A stretch of 64,000 nt of DNA from Eurosta solidaginis (lineage: Eukaryota; Arthropoda; Insecta; Diptera; Tephritidae). Under the pieces are notes generated by a model that was given only the letters and a program-made list of their open reading frames with translations, had not been told where the DNA came from and made no database searches. The translations under genes and the position numbers were made by a program. Positions 20,217 through 29,515 of the stretch are shown one piece after another (positions within the stretch are counted from its first letter, which is position 1; each line of letters opens with the position of its first letter). The stretch spans positions 143,366,941-143,430,940 of the forward strand of contig NC_090320.1 of the NCBI RefSeq assembly GCF_040869045.1, written 5' to 3'.

Positions 20217-20299
20217 GTGGATGCGAGTATGTCAAGTGCACAAGCTTCGTTGAATTTATTGGCCTGCTTGGATATTCTTACGTCGGCACAAGATGCAAA
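20217..20299 (+). pseudogene. Exon-like fragment with splice donor
   Basis: A short frame encodes SSAQASLNLLACLDILTSAQ and ends at a consensus donor (GTGAGTAA). It may be another exon of the same decayed cellular gene as 21307-21918. This assignment is tentative. Confidence 0.35.
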
Positions 20300-20754
20300 G
20301 TGAGTAAATATTAGTAAAAAATAAAAATCAAGAAATTTTAATTGAGTCATAAGAAATACAACAGTCTTAACTTCTACGCATTAACTGAAGAGAAGTGAAG
20401 TTATTATGCATCTGATCTACCTAACAATATGCTGCCTTCTTCCTTCATCTACTGATCTGTGCGTCCTAGCGGATGTCATCGTACATAATTCCGAGATCAT
20501 TAATTGATAACCGATCTATAAAAAGTAACCTTTGTACCACAATAGAGTACTTTATTACTCATTTGAACTCCTTCACAGTTTAGAATGTAAAGACGTCAAC
20601 ACCAAATTGGCCTGCATGGCAAAAACACAATGACTATTTTTTTGAAGGCGGTAAATACTTTGTTTTGTACTTGTTAAAACACAATGTAAAATGTACTATC
20701 CAAGCCTATAATATCAATATCATTAGCGCAACTTAGCTTATAACATACTCATGG

Positions 20755-21060
20755 TTATGCATGCCTATCGTAAGAGGCAACTTAGGTCCGCAGAGTCAAA
20801 GGTTCGAGGGTGAAATAAAAAATCGATCCCGTGGAAGACGGCTGGTACAAGAAAGAGTGCCAGTACGCACGCATATTCTGCTGCTACTGTTCTGCTATAT
20901 GCGGATAATTTATTGTTGTTGTTGTATAAATGATAAAGACAATCCCCAAATATTTTAGGGAGTACTATCGATGTTGATGATCCTTTGCCGGATACAGATC
21001 CGTTACTTTCCGCTAACAAGCATCATCAAGGTACTAGAACTATCTTCGGTGAATTCAGGG
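20755..21060 (-). mobile_element. LINE 3'-tail relic
   Basis: GTTGTTGTTG at about 20910 followed by ATCGATGTTGATGATCC and GCCGGATACAGATCCG matches the better-preserved repeat at 61162-61502. The (CAA)n lies at the reverse-strand 3' end. It is a degenerate copy. Confidence 0.55.
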
Positions 21061-21306
21061 ATCATTTCCCCGTAAGATCCTTTGGTTTCTCGGCAGTGGC
21101 CAACTAACCAAGTATATTTTTCTGTGCGGGGTTATTATATTAAATCAACATTTAACAACTTAAGTTTATAAGATGTACATATATATGTTCTGCGTAGCTT
21201 TTTAATAGTTATATTTAAAAAAAATCTTTTTAAAATAGGTACATTTTTATAAGTTATATTTTTTTCTTTAATTCAAAATAAACCCAACAGACCTGCTTGC
21301 TTTTAG

Positions 21307-21918
21307 GAAGCAGCGCCCAAATAACAAAATCAAACCAAGGAAGCGTTGAATAATGAATATCAGATCATTAATCGTTTTGATAATTTTGGCGGTGGTTGAG
21401 ATTATTCAGGACACAGCGTAGAGTCTATACGCTTTTCGGCCGATACCAATATAATGATTTGTAAGTATTTAGTTTTTAAATGTTCATTCACATTACAATC
21501 TTCAAAGCGTTCTCTTGTTTCACTTCAGGAGGTTTCGGCATGTTTGGCGGACGCGGTGAATATGCTTGCAAACTGTAACTTTCGATTTAGGCGTTGACGG
21601 TGGCGGTTATGAAAAGGAGGGTGCATTTATAAGAGAGACGAAAGAAATACCATTTGAATGCTCGGCACGTAGTAAGCATCATATTATGTTGCGAAAACCG
21701 GTAAATGCAGCAGCAGGACGTTGGTACTTGAAATGGGCGCGCATTGCTGGACCATCGTCAGACTGTGACTCATGCGGCCAGGCTTCAGCCACCACTGAGG
21801 ATCAAGTTGTCTTCACCTTTAAACCATCGAAAAAGGCTAACAATGGCACTGATATAAATTCAGGTCAAATACCATCAATACTCTATCGTCTGATTACACA
21901 AGAATCAAGGCAACCAAG
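21307..21918 (+). pseudogene. highwire-like PHR-domain exons, broken
   Basis: Two exons separated by a short intron (21461-21528, GTAAGT...TTCAG) encode PHR-domain sequence of the highwire/MYCBP2 type. In those large neuronal E3 ubiquitin ligases the domain binds targets. Visible hallmarks are INRFDNFGGG, YSGHSVESIRFSADT, GGFGMFGGRGEY, FECSARSKHHIML, WARIAGPSSDC and KKANNGTDINSGQIPSILYR. Lesions: a TAA early in exon 1, TGA in place of the tryptophan after FGGG, a stop at the exon junction, and a frameshift near 21580. The 3' end is cut by a Gypsy LTR at 21919. The protein cannot be made, so this is a degraded duplicate of a conserved gene. Confidence 0.75.
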
Positions 21919-22437
21919 TGTAGCGAATTTACTTGCAAATCCTCTTATTTGCAACCTTCTGCTAAGTTCGAATCACTAAACTGTTGAATAAATTACTCCA
22001 CTCTTCAATAATGCAAAATGGCCTTTATTAAAGTACTTCACAATAACACTTATATTTCGCTTACTGATAGTTTGCTTAACTCAAACTGATTGATAGCTTA
22101 AATGAAACTGATTTATTGCGCCTCGAATGTTGTTGCCTTTTATACTCTCTGATTTCCTCGTTCGCATCTTCTAGGCGCTTCCATTTCCAGAATCTACTAG
22201 TTGGCCATCAGCTATCAAATTTCTCAGCTGTAACTACAATTGTACGATTTATAGCTTCTCTCATTGCATACTTTCGGGAGTAGCTCAGATATATACATGT
22301 GGTTGTGCGTTGCTTCTCAGCTGCGTATACGTACATATGTGTAGACATAATGATTGAATTATTGATGTGCATTCACGTCGCTGCTTAGCATCGGCTTAGA
22401 GATGACAGTACCCTTAGTGTTGCTAATATTCGTGGCA
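21919..22437 (-). repeat. 3' LTR of Gypsy element 2
   Basis: 519 bp, TGTAGCG at one end and CGTGGCA at the other. On the reverse strand it is directly preceded by AGGTGGAGGGCAG, a typical polypurine tract. It is homologous to 142-558 with an extra ~100 bp near its right end. Confidence 0.75.
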
Positions 22438-22452
22438 CTGCCCTCCACCTAA
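22438..22452 (-). other. Polypurine tract of Gypsy element 2
   Basis: The reverse strand reads TTAGGTGGAGGGCAG immediately before the LTR start TGCCACG. This is the usual site of plus-strand DNA priming. Confidence 0.65.
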
Positions 22453-22532
22453 GTCTGATCGTCCCGATCAGACAAATCTTCCGATCTAAACGCCGCTAGC
22501 ATCTCCAAATGTGCCACTCTTCTACTCCGTGG

Positions 22533-22835
22533 TTACCCAATTGTTTGTATGCGGTAGATGGTATCACTGATCCTCTTCACAACTTTGTACGGGCCTTCCC
22601 AACTGCACCTACTCTTGAATGGAACACCTTTCCGCCGGTGAGGGTTGCATAGCAGTACCAAATCTCCCTCCAAGATGCCATCCGAATTAAAGTTCTTATC
22701 ATGCCAGTGTTTGATCTTACTACTCATTACCCTGGGCCGTTCCCTCACACTCTGTTGTTTGGCCAATGAACTACTTCGTAGAGCTTGCGCTTGACGGATT
22801 GGCTTCGCATAATCAGTATCGTTTCCACGTTTCAC
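22533..22835 (-). pseudogene. Gypsy integrase C-terminal fragment
   Basis: About 100 residues include LEGDLVLLCNPHRRKGVPF and WEGPYKVVKRISDTIYRI, the GPF/Y-type C-terminal module of Gypsy integrases that follows the catalytic core. Everything upstream (protease, RT, RNase H, integrase core) is gone, cut by the LINE insertion or an earlier deletion. Confidence 0.8.
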
Positions 22836-22872
22836 AACAGTAGTCGCAAACCCAAATCTACCGGGTACCCCA

Positions 22873-24515
22873 ATGCTTGCCCAAGGACGCCCAGTCCCAG
22901 GGCCACAACAGCAGTTGCGTCCTGGCCTTCCTCAACCCAGGCGTAGTCACCCTTCACTTACTCCCAGAGTGGCGACGTCTCCCCCTATGCACTTCAGAGT
23001 TCTGCAGTTAAACTGTAATGGACTAACTGGGAAGATCACGGAGATAGTCGATTTCATGAAGCGGCACAACATCCGCATTGCTGCGATTCACTCACAGCAA
23101 GATCTGCACTGCAAACCTGTTCTGGGTATAATGTCCACAGAAAAGATCGCATGAGCGGAAATGGAGGCGGCCTCGCGTTTATCATACACCACTCTGTGCA
23201 ATATCATATATTTGATCCTGGCATCGACTGTAGGGACAATGTCTTAGAACGTCAAGGCCTATCTGTCCGGTCAGGCGATGCAAACCTAGAAATCATCAAC
23301 ATCTACATCCCTCCTGCCACCTGTTGCCCTAATATTAGCGCCTTACTCACTGGCAACAATCGCATTATCTTAGGCGAATTTAATGTCCATCACGATCTAT
23401 GGCATTCAAACTTGCGGGCGGACAGTAGGGGTGAGATGTTGGCGGATCAAATAGAAGAAACGACGTTCTGCACAATAAACGGAGATGCCCCCACACGTAT
23501 GGTAGGAAGCTGTCACAGTTCGCCGGATATCTCAATCGTGAGCGCAGAACTCGTAAACTGCGTCAACTGGCAGCCGATGGTAACATTGGGATCCGACCAC
23601 CTGCCTATACTTATTTCGTTCGAGCGTACCGCCGACTTCATCGTTACAGAAAAACGCACTTTCATAAACTTTAAAAAAGGAAAGTGGGAGGAATACAAAT
23701 CTTTTACAGACAACCTCTTTGCTGCCCTCCCTATCCCGACTGATGTCCGCCAAGGGGAGCGTGTTTTCCGCAAGGTCATTGAATCCGCCTCGGCACGTTT
23801 CATTCCCGCCGGGAGAATTCCCGAAATTCGGCCCCACTTCCTGGCGGAGGCCGCAAATTTAGCGAGAGAACGTGACCTTATAAGACAGCTCGACCCAGGC
23901 AACCCCCAAATAAGGGATATAAACCAACGCATCAGATTGCTTGTGGATGAACACAAGCGGGCGAAATGGAAGGAGCACCTAAGAGGTTGTAACCTCTCTG
24001 CCGGTGTGGGTAAACTTTGGGCCACCGTAAAGTCCCTACCGAATCCGTCTAAGCACAATGGCAAAGTTTCCATCGCCTTCGGCGATAAAGTGCTATCGGA
24101 TTCGAAAAAATGCGAGAGCGCTTTCTGCCGTCAATATGTAATGCATTCTACGCTCGACAAAGACATATGGAGGGCCAACAGACACGCACATAAACATAAA
24201 TTCAGCGCATCACCAATTACCATCACCGCCAGAGAGGTTGAAGATGCCATTGGTTACGCTAAACCATCCAAAGCAGTGGGCCCAGACGGCATAGCCATGC
24301 CGATGCTTAAAAGCCTAGGGAAAGAGGGTTTCAAATACTTAGCACATGTCTTCAATCTGTCTCTTTCCACCTTTGTCATACCCCAAAAATGGGAAATGGC
24401 CAAGGTGGTCCCGCTACTAAAGCCTGGGAAACCAGCTAACATAGGAGAGTCGTATCGTCCGATATCTCTCCTATCGCCAGTAGCAAAGACGCTTGAAGCC
24501 ATTTTGCTCCCCTAA
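22873..24515 (+). pseudogene. LINE endonuclease and RT N-terminal part, frameshifted
   Basis: The frame from 22873 contains FRVLQLNCNGLTGKI, the start of an apurinic-type endonuclease that nicks target DNA. A small deletion near 23090-23110 shifts the frame, and it resumes at about 23110 in the frame opened by 23151. It then shows GGGLAF, the GEFNVHHDLWHS block, SPDISIVS, and GSDHLPI (endonuclease His-containing motif). Next comes the linker and the first RT motifs (AVGPDGIAMPMLK, SYRPISLLSP). A TAA stops it at 24515, just before the core RT block at 24550. The protein is therefore in pieces. Confidence 0.8.
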
Positions 24516-24549
24516 TTCCAAGCAAATTTAAAGCTAGCCTGTCATCAGC

Positions 24550-25101
24550 ATGGCTTCAGAAAACTCCATAGCTTCAGAAAACTCCAATTGCGGTTTAAAT
24601 CAAAACCCCCACCATAGAACAGTACTCGTAGCGCTAGACCTATCAAAAGCTTTTGATACGGTCAACCATGGCACGTTACTGCAAGACCTAGAAAGGTCTA
24701 GCCTTCCCCCATGTCTTAAAAGGTGGACCGCAAATTATCTGGGTGGTCGGCAGGCATCGGTGCAATTTAGAAACGAAACATCAAAACCAAGAAGAATTAA
24801 ACAAGGGGTGCCACAGGGTGGTGTCCTATCCCCACTTTTGTTTAATTTCTACATATCTAAGCTACCTTCACCAGGAGTCACTATCGTTTCATACGCCGAT
24901 GACTGCACAATAATGGCCACAGGCCCAGGCCCACATATCGATGAGCTCTGCAACAGAATAAACGGCTACCTCACTGATCTCTCCAGTTTTTTCGCCTCGC
25001 GAAACCTGGCATTATCACCGACTAAATCTTCCTTCTTTAGTCTTCACCGACTAAAAAAACCTTATTTACAACATGGACGTCCCAAATGTCGACCATTTTG
25101 A
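24550..25101 (+). pseudogene. LINE reverse transcriptase catalytic block
   Basis: 183 codons cover the RT palm: LDLSKAFDTVNH (motif A aspartate), GVPQGGVLSPLLFN, and SYADDCTIMA with the YADD active site. The frame stops at 25101; homologous coding continues in another frame (VDGTTLPTVLHPKILGVTFD), then degenerate to about 25680. RT activity would need the missing segments, so it is inactive. The minus-strand copy at 1354-1749 aligns over this same block. Confidence 0.85.
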
Positions 25102-26050
25102 ACATCCACGTCGATGGCACTACGCTACCGACTGTCCTGCACCCCAAAATCTTGGGTGTGACGTTTGATCAGGATCTACATTTTGGTGAGCACGCAGCCG
25201 CAATCCTCAAATCCCTTGCTGGCAGTACCTAGGGAAAAGATTAAGAAACGCTCATTACTACATACAAAGCAATTGGCCAGCCGTTTACGTGCTACGCGTC
25301 ACCCATATGGTCGCCAAGCCTAAAAATTGCCCACTGAAAGAAGCTACAGGCCTGCCAAAATACTGCTCTCAGAATAGCCACGGGCTCCCTTCTTATGTCA
25401 CCAGAACACCATCTACATAATGAGGCGAGAATACTCCCCATAAGGGTGAGAAATGAGATGCTAACCAAACAGTTCCTGTTGAATACCCAGAAACCTGAGC
25501 ATCCAAACAGACATCTGATTGATGATCCAACGACGCCTAGGGGCTTAAAGAGTCATCTCCGTAAGTATTTTGAGGAAATACGGCACCTGAGAACCCAGCT
25601 GTATGAAGCAAAAAAACACAAGCAGGTGGTGAACTCCACAAACAGGCGTCGGACCTTTATGTCAGGAATTGCCCGGTGAATCCGGTACCCAAAGAAAAGT
25701 ACCCAAAACTTGTGGAAGAGGAACCCATACTCCGAAGGGAAACGCACGTCACTCTTGCTCAACTTCTTTCTGGATACTGTAACAGTTAAACTCTTACCTA
25801 TCCAGAATCAACCCCGACATACAAAATGTATGCCCCGCTTGCAATGTGTCCCCACATGACACCAACCATCTCTTTAATTGTAATGTGGAACCAAAGCCTC
25901 TAACACCCCTTTCATTATGGTCCACCCCTGTTGAAACAGCAAGTTTCCTTGGACTCCCGTTCGAGGATATTGATGACAATTTGTGATCGGTCGCGGCTGT
26001 TAGGTGGGATGAAGCACTGCTACAACAACAACATACTCTTCCACGTTAAT

Positions 26051-26176
26051 TCATTCTACTTCCATTACCTCTCGTAACCGTGCTTGAAGTTCGGTCTTAT
26101 TGCCGGTTGTATTCAATCCACGGCTTTCCAACTCCTTCTTCAGCTGCTGGATCTTCAACTCACTCAACTTTGCCAT
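26051..26176 (-). pseudogene. SAP-domain gag start of Gypsy element 2
   Basis: ATG at 26176-26174 is followed by 41 codons including LSELKIQQLKKELESRGL, a helix-extended-loop-helix pattern typical of SAP motifs. TGA at 26053 ends it in place of a residue. The frame would go on as INVEEYV for a few codons before the LINE tail. SAP-bearing Gag is known from several insect Gypsy lineages. The frame lies 60 bp from the LTR, as in the copy at 1-90. Confidence 0.6.
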
Positions 26177-26235
26177 GTCCAAGTTGTATTCGCAGTCTTC
26201 GTAATTTATTCAACAATTCCTCTTCTGACACCAAA

Positions 26236-26541
26236 TGTAACGAATTTACTTGCAAATCCTCTTATTTGCAACCTTCTGCTAAGTTCGAATCACTAAACTG
26301 TTGAATAAATATCTCCACTCTTCAATAATGCAAAATGGCCTTTATTAAAGTACTTCACAATAACACTTATATTTCGCTTAATGATAGTTTGCTTAACTCA
26401 AACTGATTGATAGCTTAAATGAAACTGATTTATTGCGCCTCAACTGTTGTTGCCTTTTATACTCTCTGATTTCCTCGTTCGCATCTTCTAGGCGCTTCCA
26501 TTTGCAGAATCTACTAGTTGGCCATCAGCTATCAAATTTCT
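26236..26541 (-). repeat. Truncated 5' LTR of Gypsy element 2
   Basis: TGTAACG start and ~300 bp of close match to 21919-22230, then homology stops abruptly at about 26541 where Harbinger-type sequence begins. Confidence 0.75.
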
Positions 26542-26920
26542 TGGTTCCTTCGGCAAAGTTTCTTATTTTGATCCCTAGAATATGATTTTCACAGAGCAAT
26601 GGACGATTTTTTTGCCTCCCCACAAATTGACTCGGCCTAATGTATATAAAAGACATGTTAAGGTGATAGAGCCCATAAATGAAAAGAAGTCAAAAGAAGT
26701 CCGTCGACATAAGTCATATTTTGAGTCTTAAGAGGTCTTCCAAAGCTGCAATATGCGGCCGCATTTCTTCAATTTCCTCCATTTTAATGCTCTCCATCGC
26801 CAAAATGTCGTTTTTCTACTTCCTGGTGCTCAACAATACTGTTGACAGCAAGCGAAATCTTTTCCAGGAGCTCTTTTTGAACTCCAAGCTCCGCTTCGAG
26901 AGCATCTGCAGCAGATATAA

Positions 26921-27617
26921 GGGTACGCTTACACAGCCACCGATAAACTGAAAAATTGCAATCAGCTGATGAAATCCGCCAGATTATGTTAAAATTGCAA
27001 CCGATTATCAGCGCGCAGCTTTTTTTCTTACATTTTACTTTTCCGCAAAAATACGCTTGCGTTTGTGCTTTTATGTGCTTATCCCACCTGTTTTGCACAC
27101 AAATAATCAATTTTTCAGTCATCGCACAAATAATTAATTTTTCACAGTAAATGCACACAATTTATCGGACGATAAAATTGCACACGCGCGAATTTATCGG
27201 CAGTGAAAAACGACAACGGCCGACAACAATTCGGTGATCGGTTTAAATCATGGTTCAACTATATACAGGTTGGCTCATCTGTAAAGCAACAAAATATGTC
27301 TGTTCAAATTGTCAAAATATGTGTATTGGTGTTGGTGCGAATGGTATGGAATGGAAACATAAAACTTAGCAGTTTTTGTATGTGTAAGTAAAATGTTGCC
27401 AATGTGTTGGTTTCATTTTGAGTTTGCCATCTCCTTTTGACAATCCCTTCGACCATGCAATGACATAAATAAAATCAGCTGATGAGATGAGCCAACCTGT
27501 ACATAATTGAACCATGGTTTAAATGTACACACGCTCATCTAAATACATGTATTTATTTTTATCGGACGATTACGACCGGCACCGGCGATCAAAATCGGTG
27601 GCTATGTAAGCGTATTC
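26921..27617. mobile_element. Harbinger-type MITE (TSD TAA), outer
   Basis: Near-matching inverted ends (TACGCTTACACAGCCACCGA and its complement at 27594-27614) are flanked by TAA on both sides (26918-26920, 27618-27620). No coding capacity. It contains a second MITE. Confidence 0.65.
27249..27516. mobile_element. hAT-like MITE with 8-bp TSD GTTTAAAT, inner
   Basis: About 32-bp inverted repeats begin CATGGTTCAA and end TTGAACCATG. GTTTAAAT is duplicated perfectly at 27241-27248 and 27517-27524. An 8-bp duplication points to hAT-type transposition. Confidence 0.8.
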
Positions 27618-28241
27618 TAATGGATTTTCCCTTTCTTTGTGCAGCACTTGAGGTCTCTTGTAAACCTGTTGCCAGAAGCGAGCTACTTCCTTTTTTCCGC
27701 CTTTGTTGCAATTTCGTGCTATGTCCGGCCTACCCTCCATTAAAGCAACCAGTAGCTTTAGTTGCTGGTTATTTGTGAATTGTTTCGACCTTCATCACAC
27801 AAAAAGTCTTTTAATCTAAATAAATTGAAAAAATAAACAAAAAACTTACATTTTTAAATTTTTGTTAATTTGCTGCTTTTTCGATGCTCTTTCGAGTGAA
27901 CTTTCAAAACTCTCTTATTTAAAATGATTACTAGAAAAGTAAATTAGCACAGCTATTGTTTTTAAATAAAAGTTAATGTTTTTCTCATTATAAAATCATT
28001 AGGGGATTAAGTCCCAAAACGAAAAAATTAACTCAAATTTTTTATTGCGTTCGTGATGCCTACTTTTCTCCCAAAACACTGTTCCCCTTTTTCGAAGCTC
28101 GTTTGTGATAGCGGGAATTTGAAATAGCAATTAAAATTGTTACCTATTAAAATTAAAGATAATACAAGTAAGTAGCAATCCGCAAATACGCTCGAACTTA
28201 GTAAAAGAAGCTTCTCCTTTTACAAATTTAGCGTCATAACA

Positions 28242-28525
28242 ATGGAAACCGTAGAAGATGCTTCTAAATATTTGCCGACTCCGAAGACAGTCCAGGAAAT
28301 CACGCCACAATCGTCGATGGCAGTTCATCCAGTAAACAGGGGTCGACTCGCAAATGGATATTTCCGAAAGGTACTTTTAAAATCCAAATCCCACGATAGC
28401 AAACTTTTTGACTTGACCTGAATGAATCTTCCACTCTACGACCTGTTGTTAAATCTACTGCACCCATTCATGGATATACCTAAGGGGCAAATCAGCTGAG
28501 AAAAGCGACTTGCGAGAACATTAAT
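28242..28525 (+). pseudogene. Harbinger transposase exon 1
   Basis: ATG at 28242 opens a frame with METVEDASKYLP and later LYDLLLNLLHPFMD and EKRLARTL, the N-terminal pattern before the HARBI1 catalytic core. Two in-frame TGA codons interrupt it. It ends at a consensus donor, GTGAGT (28526). The matching acceptor is at 33952, after the inserted BEL element. Together with exon 2 it formed one transposase. Confidence 0.6.
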
Positions 28526-28564
28526 GTGAGTTAAGCTGTTGCACATTTCTATAATTACTATTAA

Positions 28565-28569
28565 CTTTA
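28565..28569. repeat. BEL target-site duplication CTTTA (left)
   Basis: CTTTA precedes the element's TGTATAAATA end and is repeated at 33932-33936 after its TTCAACA end. A 5-bp duplication is usual for BEL/Pao. Confidence 0.85.
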
Positions 28570-28942
28570 TGTATAAATACTAACACAGCACTACCTATGT
28601 TTATAAAAAGGGGCACGGAGTTAAATTAAAATATGGGTTTTATTCACCATTCAAAACTTTAAACTGTAAACAAAGTTATGCAAATTAATGTAATTATTGT
28701 TTAAAATAAGCTAAAGATTGCGCGACGGCGGGCAGGCGGTATTCAAACCGATTATCGAATGATGCTGGCACGGTGCGTAAAGGATGGTAGTTTTAGGTAA
28801 ACTAAAAACTCAATTGAGAGTGAGCGCGGTGGTGGTTGGCAAGCCACGGCTGAGCTGCACTGCTTGCGCTTGGCCGCACTGGCCGGGTGTTGCCAGACGG
28901 AGGGGGCGGACTTAGTCCGAAAATTGGATCATGTCTTCAACA
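28570..28942 (-). repeat. BEL 3' LTR
   Basis: 373 bp, TGTTGAAGAC to TATTTATACA on the reverse strand. It contains AATAAAACC near 28644, a plausible polyadenylation signal. It is preceded by a G-rich polypurine tract. Confidence 0.85.
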
Positions 28943-29389
28943 TGCTCCCCCCCCCCCCCCCCCGCCCGACGCGTTGATGGGTTAAGGGCGGCGTCAACTC
29001 TGTCCAGGGCTGCTCGTGCCTCGGCTACTAATTGTCTTATTTTTTTTTCTTTTTGACGAGCCGATTGGCTTCGTACCGCGCTCTGGCGGTTTTCCGTGCG
29101 GGCTCGTGGGGTTGCCCTGTCTCTTCGGCGGCTGTCGTTGTCCGCATGGTTGTTCGGTCGAGCCCGGTGGAGCAAAGTGTGGTGGCCGAGTGAGCATTTT
29201 CGGCAGCTGCTTGGGGAGTCGCACGCCCCGGTGGAGTGTGAGATTGCGAGGCAGTTGAGGCAGTGCCGGTGGGTTTTGGCACATTGGTATCTCTCCTCGG
29301 GTTGCATCGCTAAAAAGGCCCGGCACTGTCTCAACACATGCCGTTGACCACAGAGGCGACACTTTGGTCCCTCGGTTGTTCTGCGGGTC
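28912..29389 (-). CDS. Second gag-like zinc-finger ORF after BEL pol
   Basis: Downstream of pol, a T-rich tract ending CTTTACAG precedes an exon that starts at 29389 and stays open to TAA inside the 3' LTR (28914-28912). It encodes CRLCGQRHVLRQC, then CLNCLAISHSTGAC, then CRKCSLGHHTLLH: three cysteine/histidine units of the kind found in BEL Gag. An arginine-rich tail, a likely coiled coil (IRQLVAEARAALDRVDAAL) and a glycine run follow. Pol carries its own related but different set of such fingers. It sits where env would be and has no early ATG, so expression probably depends on splicing. The nearest donor is at 33887. Function is unknown. Confidence 0.6.
28943..28966 (-). other. BEL polypurine tract
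   Basis: A run of about 17 G followed by AGCA immediately precedes the LTR start TGTTGAAG on the reverse strand. Confidence 0.75.
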
Positions 29390-29515
29390 CTGTAAAGACA
29401 AGAAAAGAGAAAAAAATATTCGTATTTTTTTAGGCATGGGTGAGGGTAGCTTATATATCTTTTTCAGATTGCTAGGGTCATGAAACAGAGGGTACCAGAG
29501 GTAGGGTTGGCATTA

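Larger units (their letters stand above)
22840..26033 (+). mobile_element. APE-type LINE with (CAA)n tail
   Basis: A plus-strand non-LTR retrotransposon carries an endonuclease, a reverse transcriptase and a CTACAACAACAACA tail. It is 5' truncated near the end of ORF1. Frames break near 23140, 24515, 25101 and 25230. Fragments of the same family are at 1246-2465, 2598-3025 and 4030-4260. It looks like a Jockey/CR1-group element; the clade was not tested. The left boundary is uncertain by some tens of bases. Confidence 0.8.
21919..26541 (-). mobile_element. Gypsy element 2 with SAP gag, gutted and invaded
   Basis: Reverse-strand order: truncated 5' LTR (26236-26541), tRNA-Leu-type primer site (26222-26233), gag start (26176), then a plus-strand LINE in place of most of gag-pol, the integrase C-terminus (22533-22835), a purine-rich tract, and 3' LTR 21919-22437. 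It belongs to the same family as the element at the left edge. It has lost almost all coding sequence and sits inside the highwire-like pseudogene. Confidence 0.8.
26690..27800 (-). pseudogene. Harbinger Myb/SANT-like DNA-binding protein, MITE-split
   Basis: On the reverse strand the N-terminal part (about 27800-27618) encodes FTNNQQLKLLVALMEGRPDI and VARFWQQVYKR, a zeste/Myb-SANT-like helix pattern. In Harbinger elements such a protein brings the transposase to DNA and the nucleus. After the MITE block (26921-27617) the C-terminal part reads ADALEAELGVQKELLEKI and continues to about 26690 with frame changes. The two parts flank the MITE exactly, so the inserted repeats broke one gene. The family call rests on pattern and position, since the helices are only partly conserved. 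Confidence 0.55.

Noticed and set aside
29016..29347. Plus-strand frames opposite the BEL zinc-finger ORF
   Set aside because: They are antisense shadows of a GC-rich coding exon with splice acceptor on the reverse strand.
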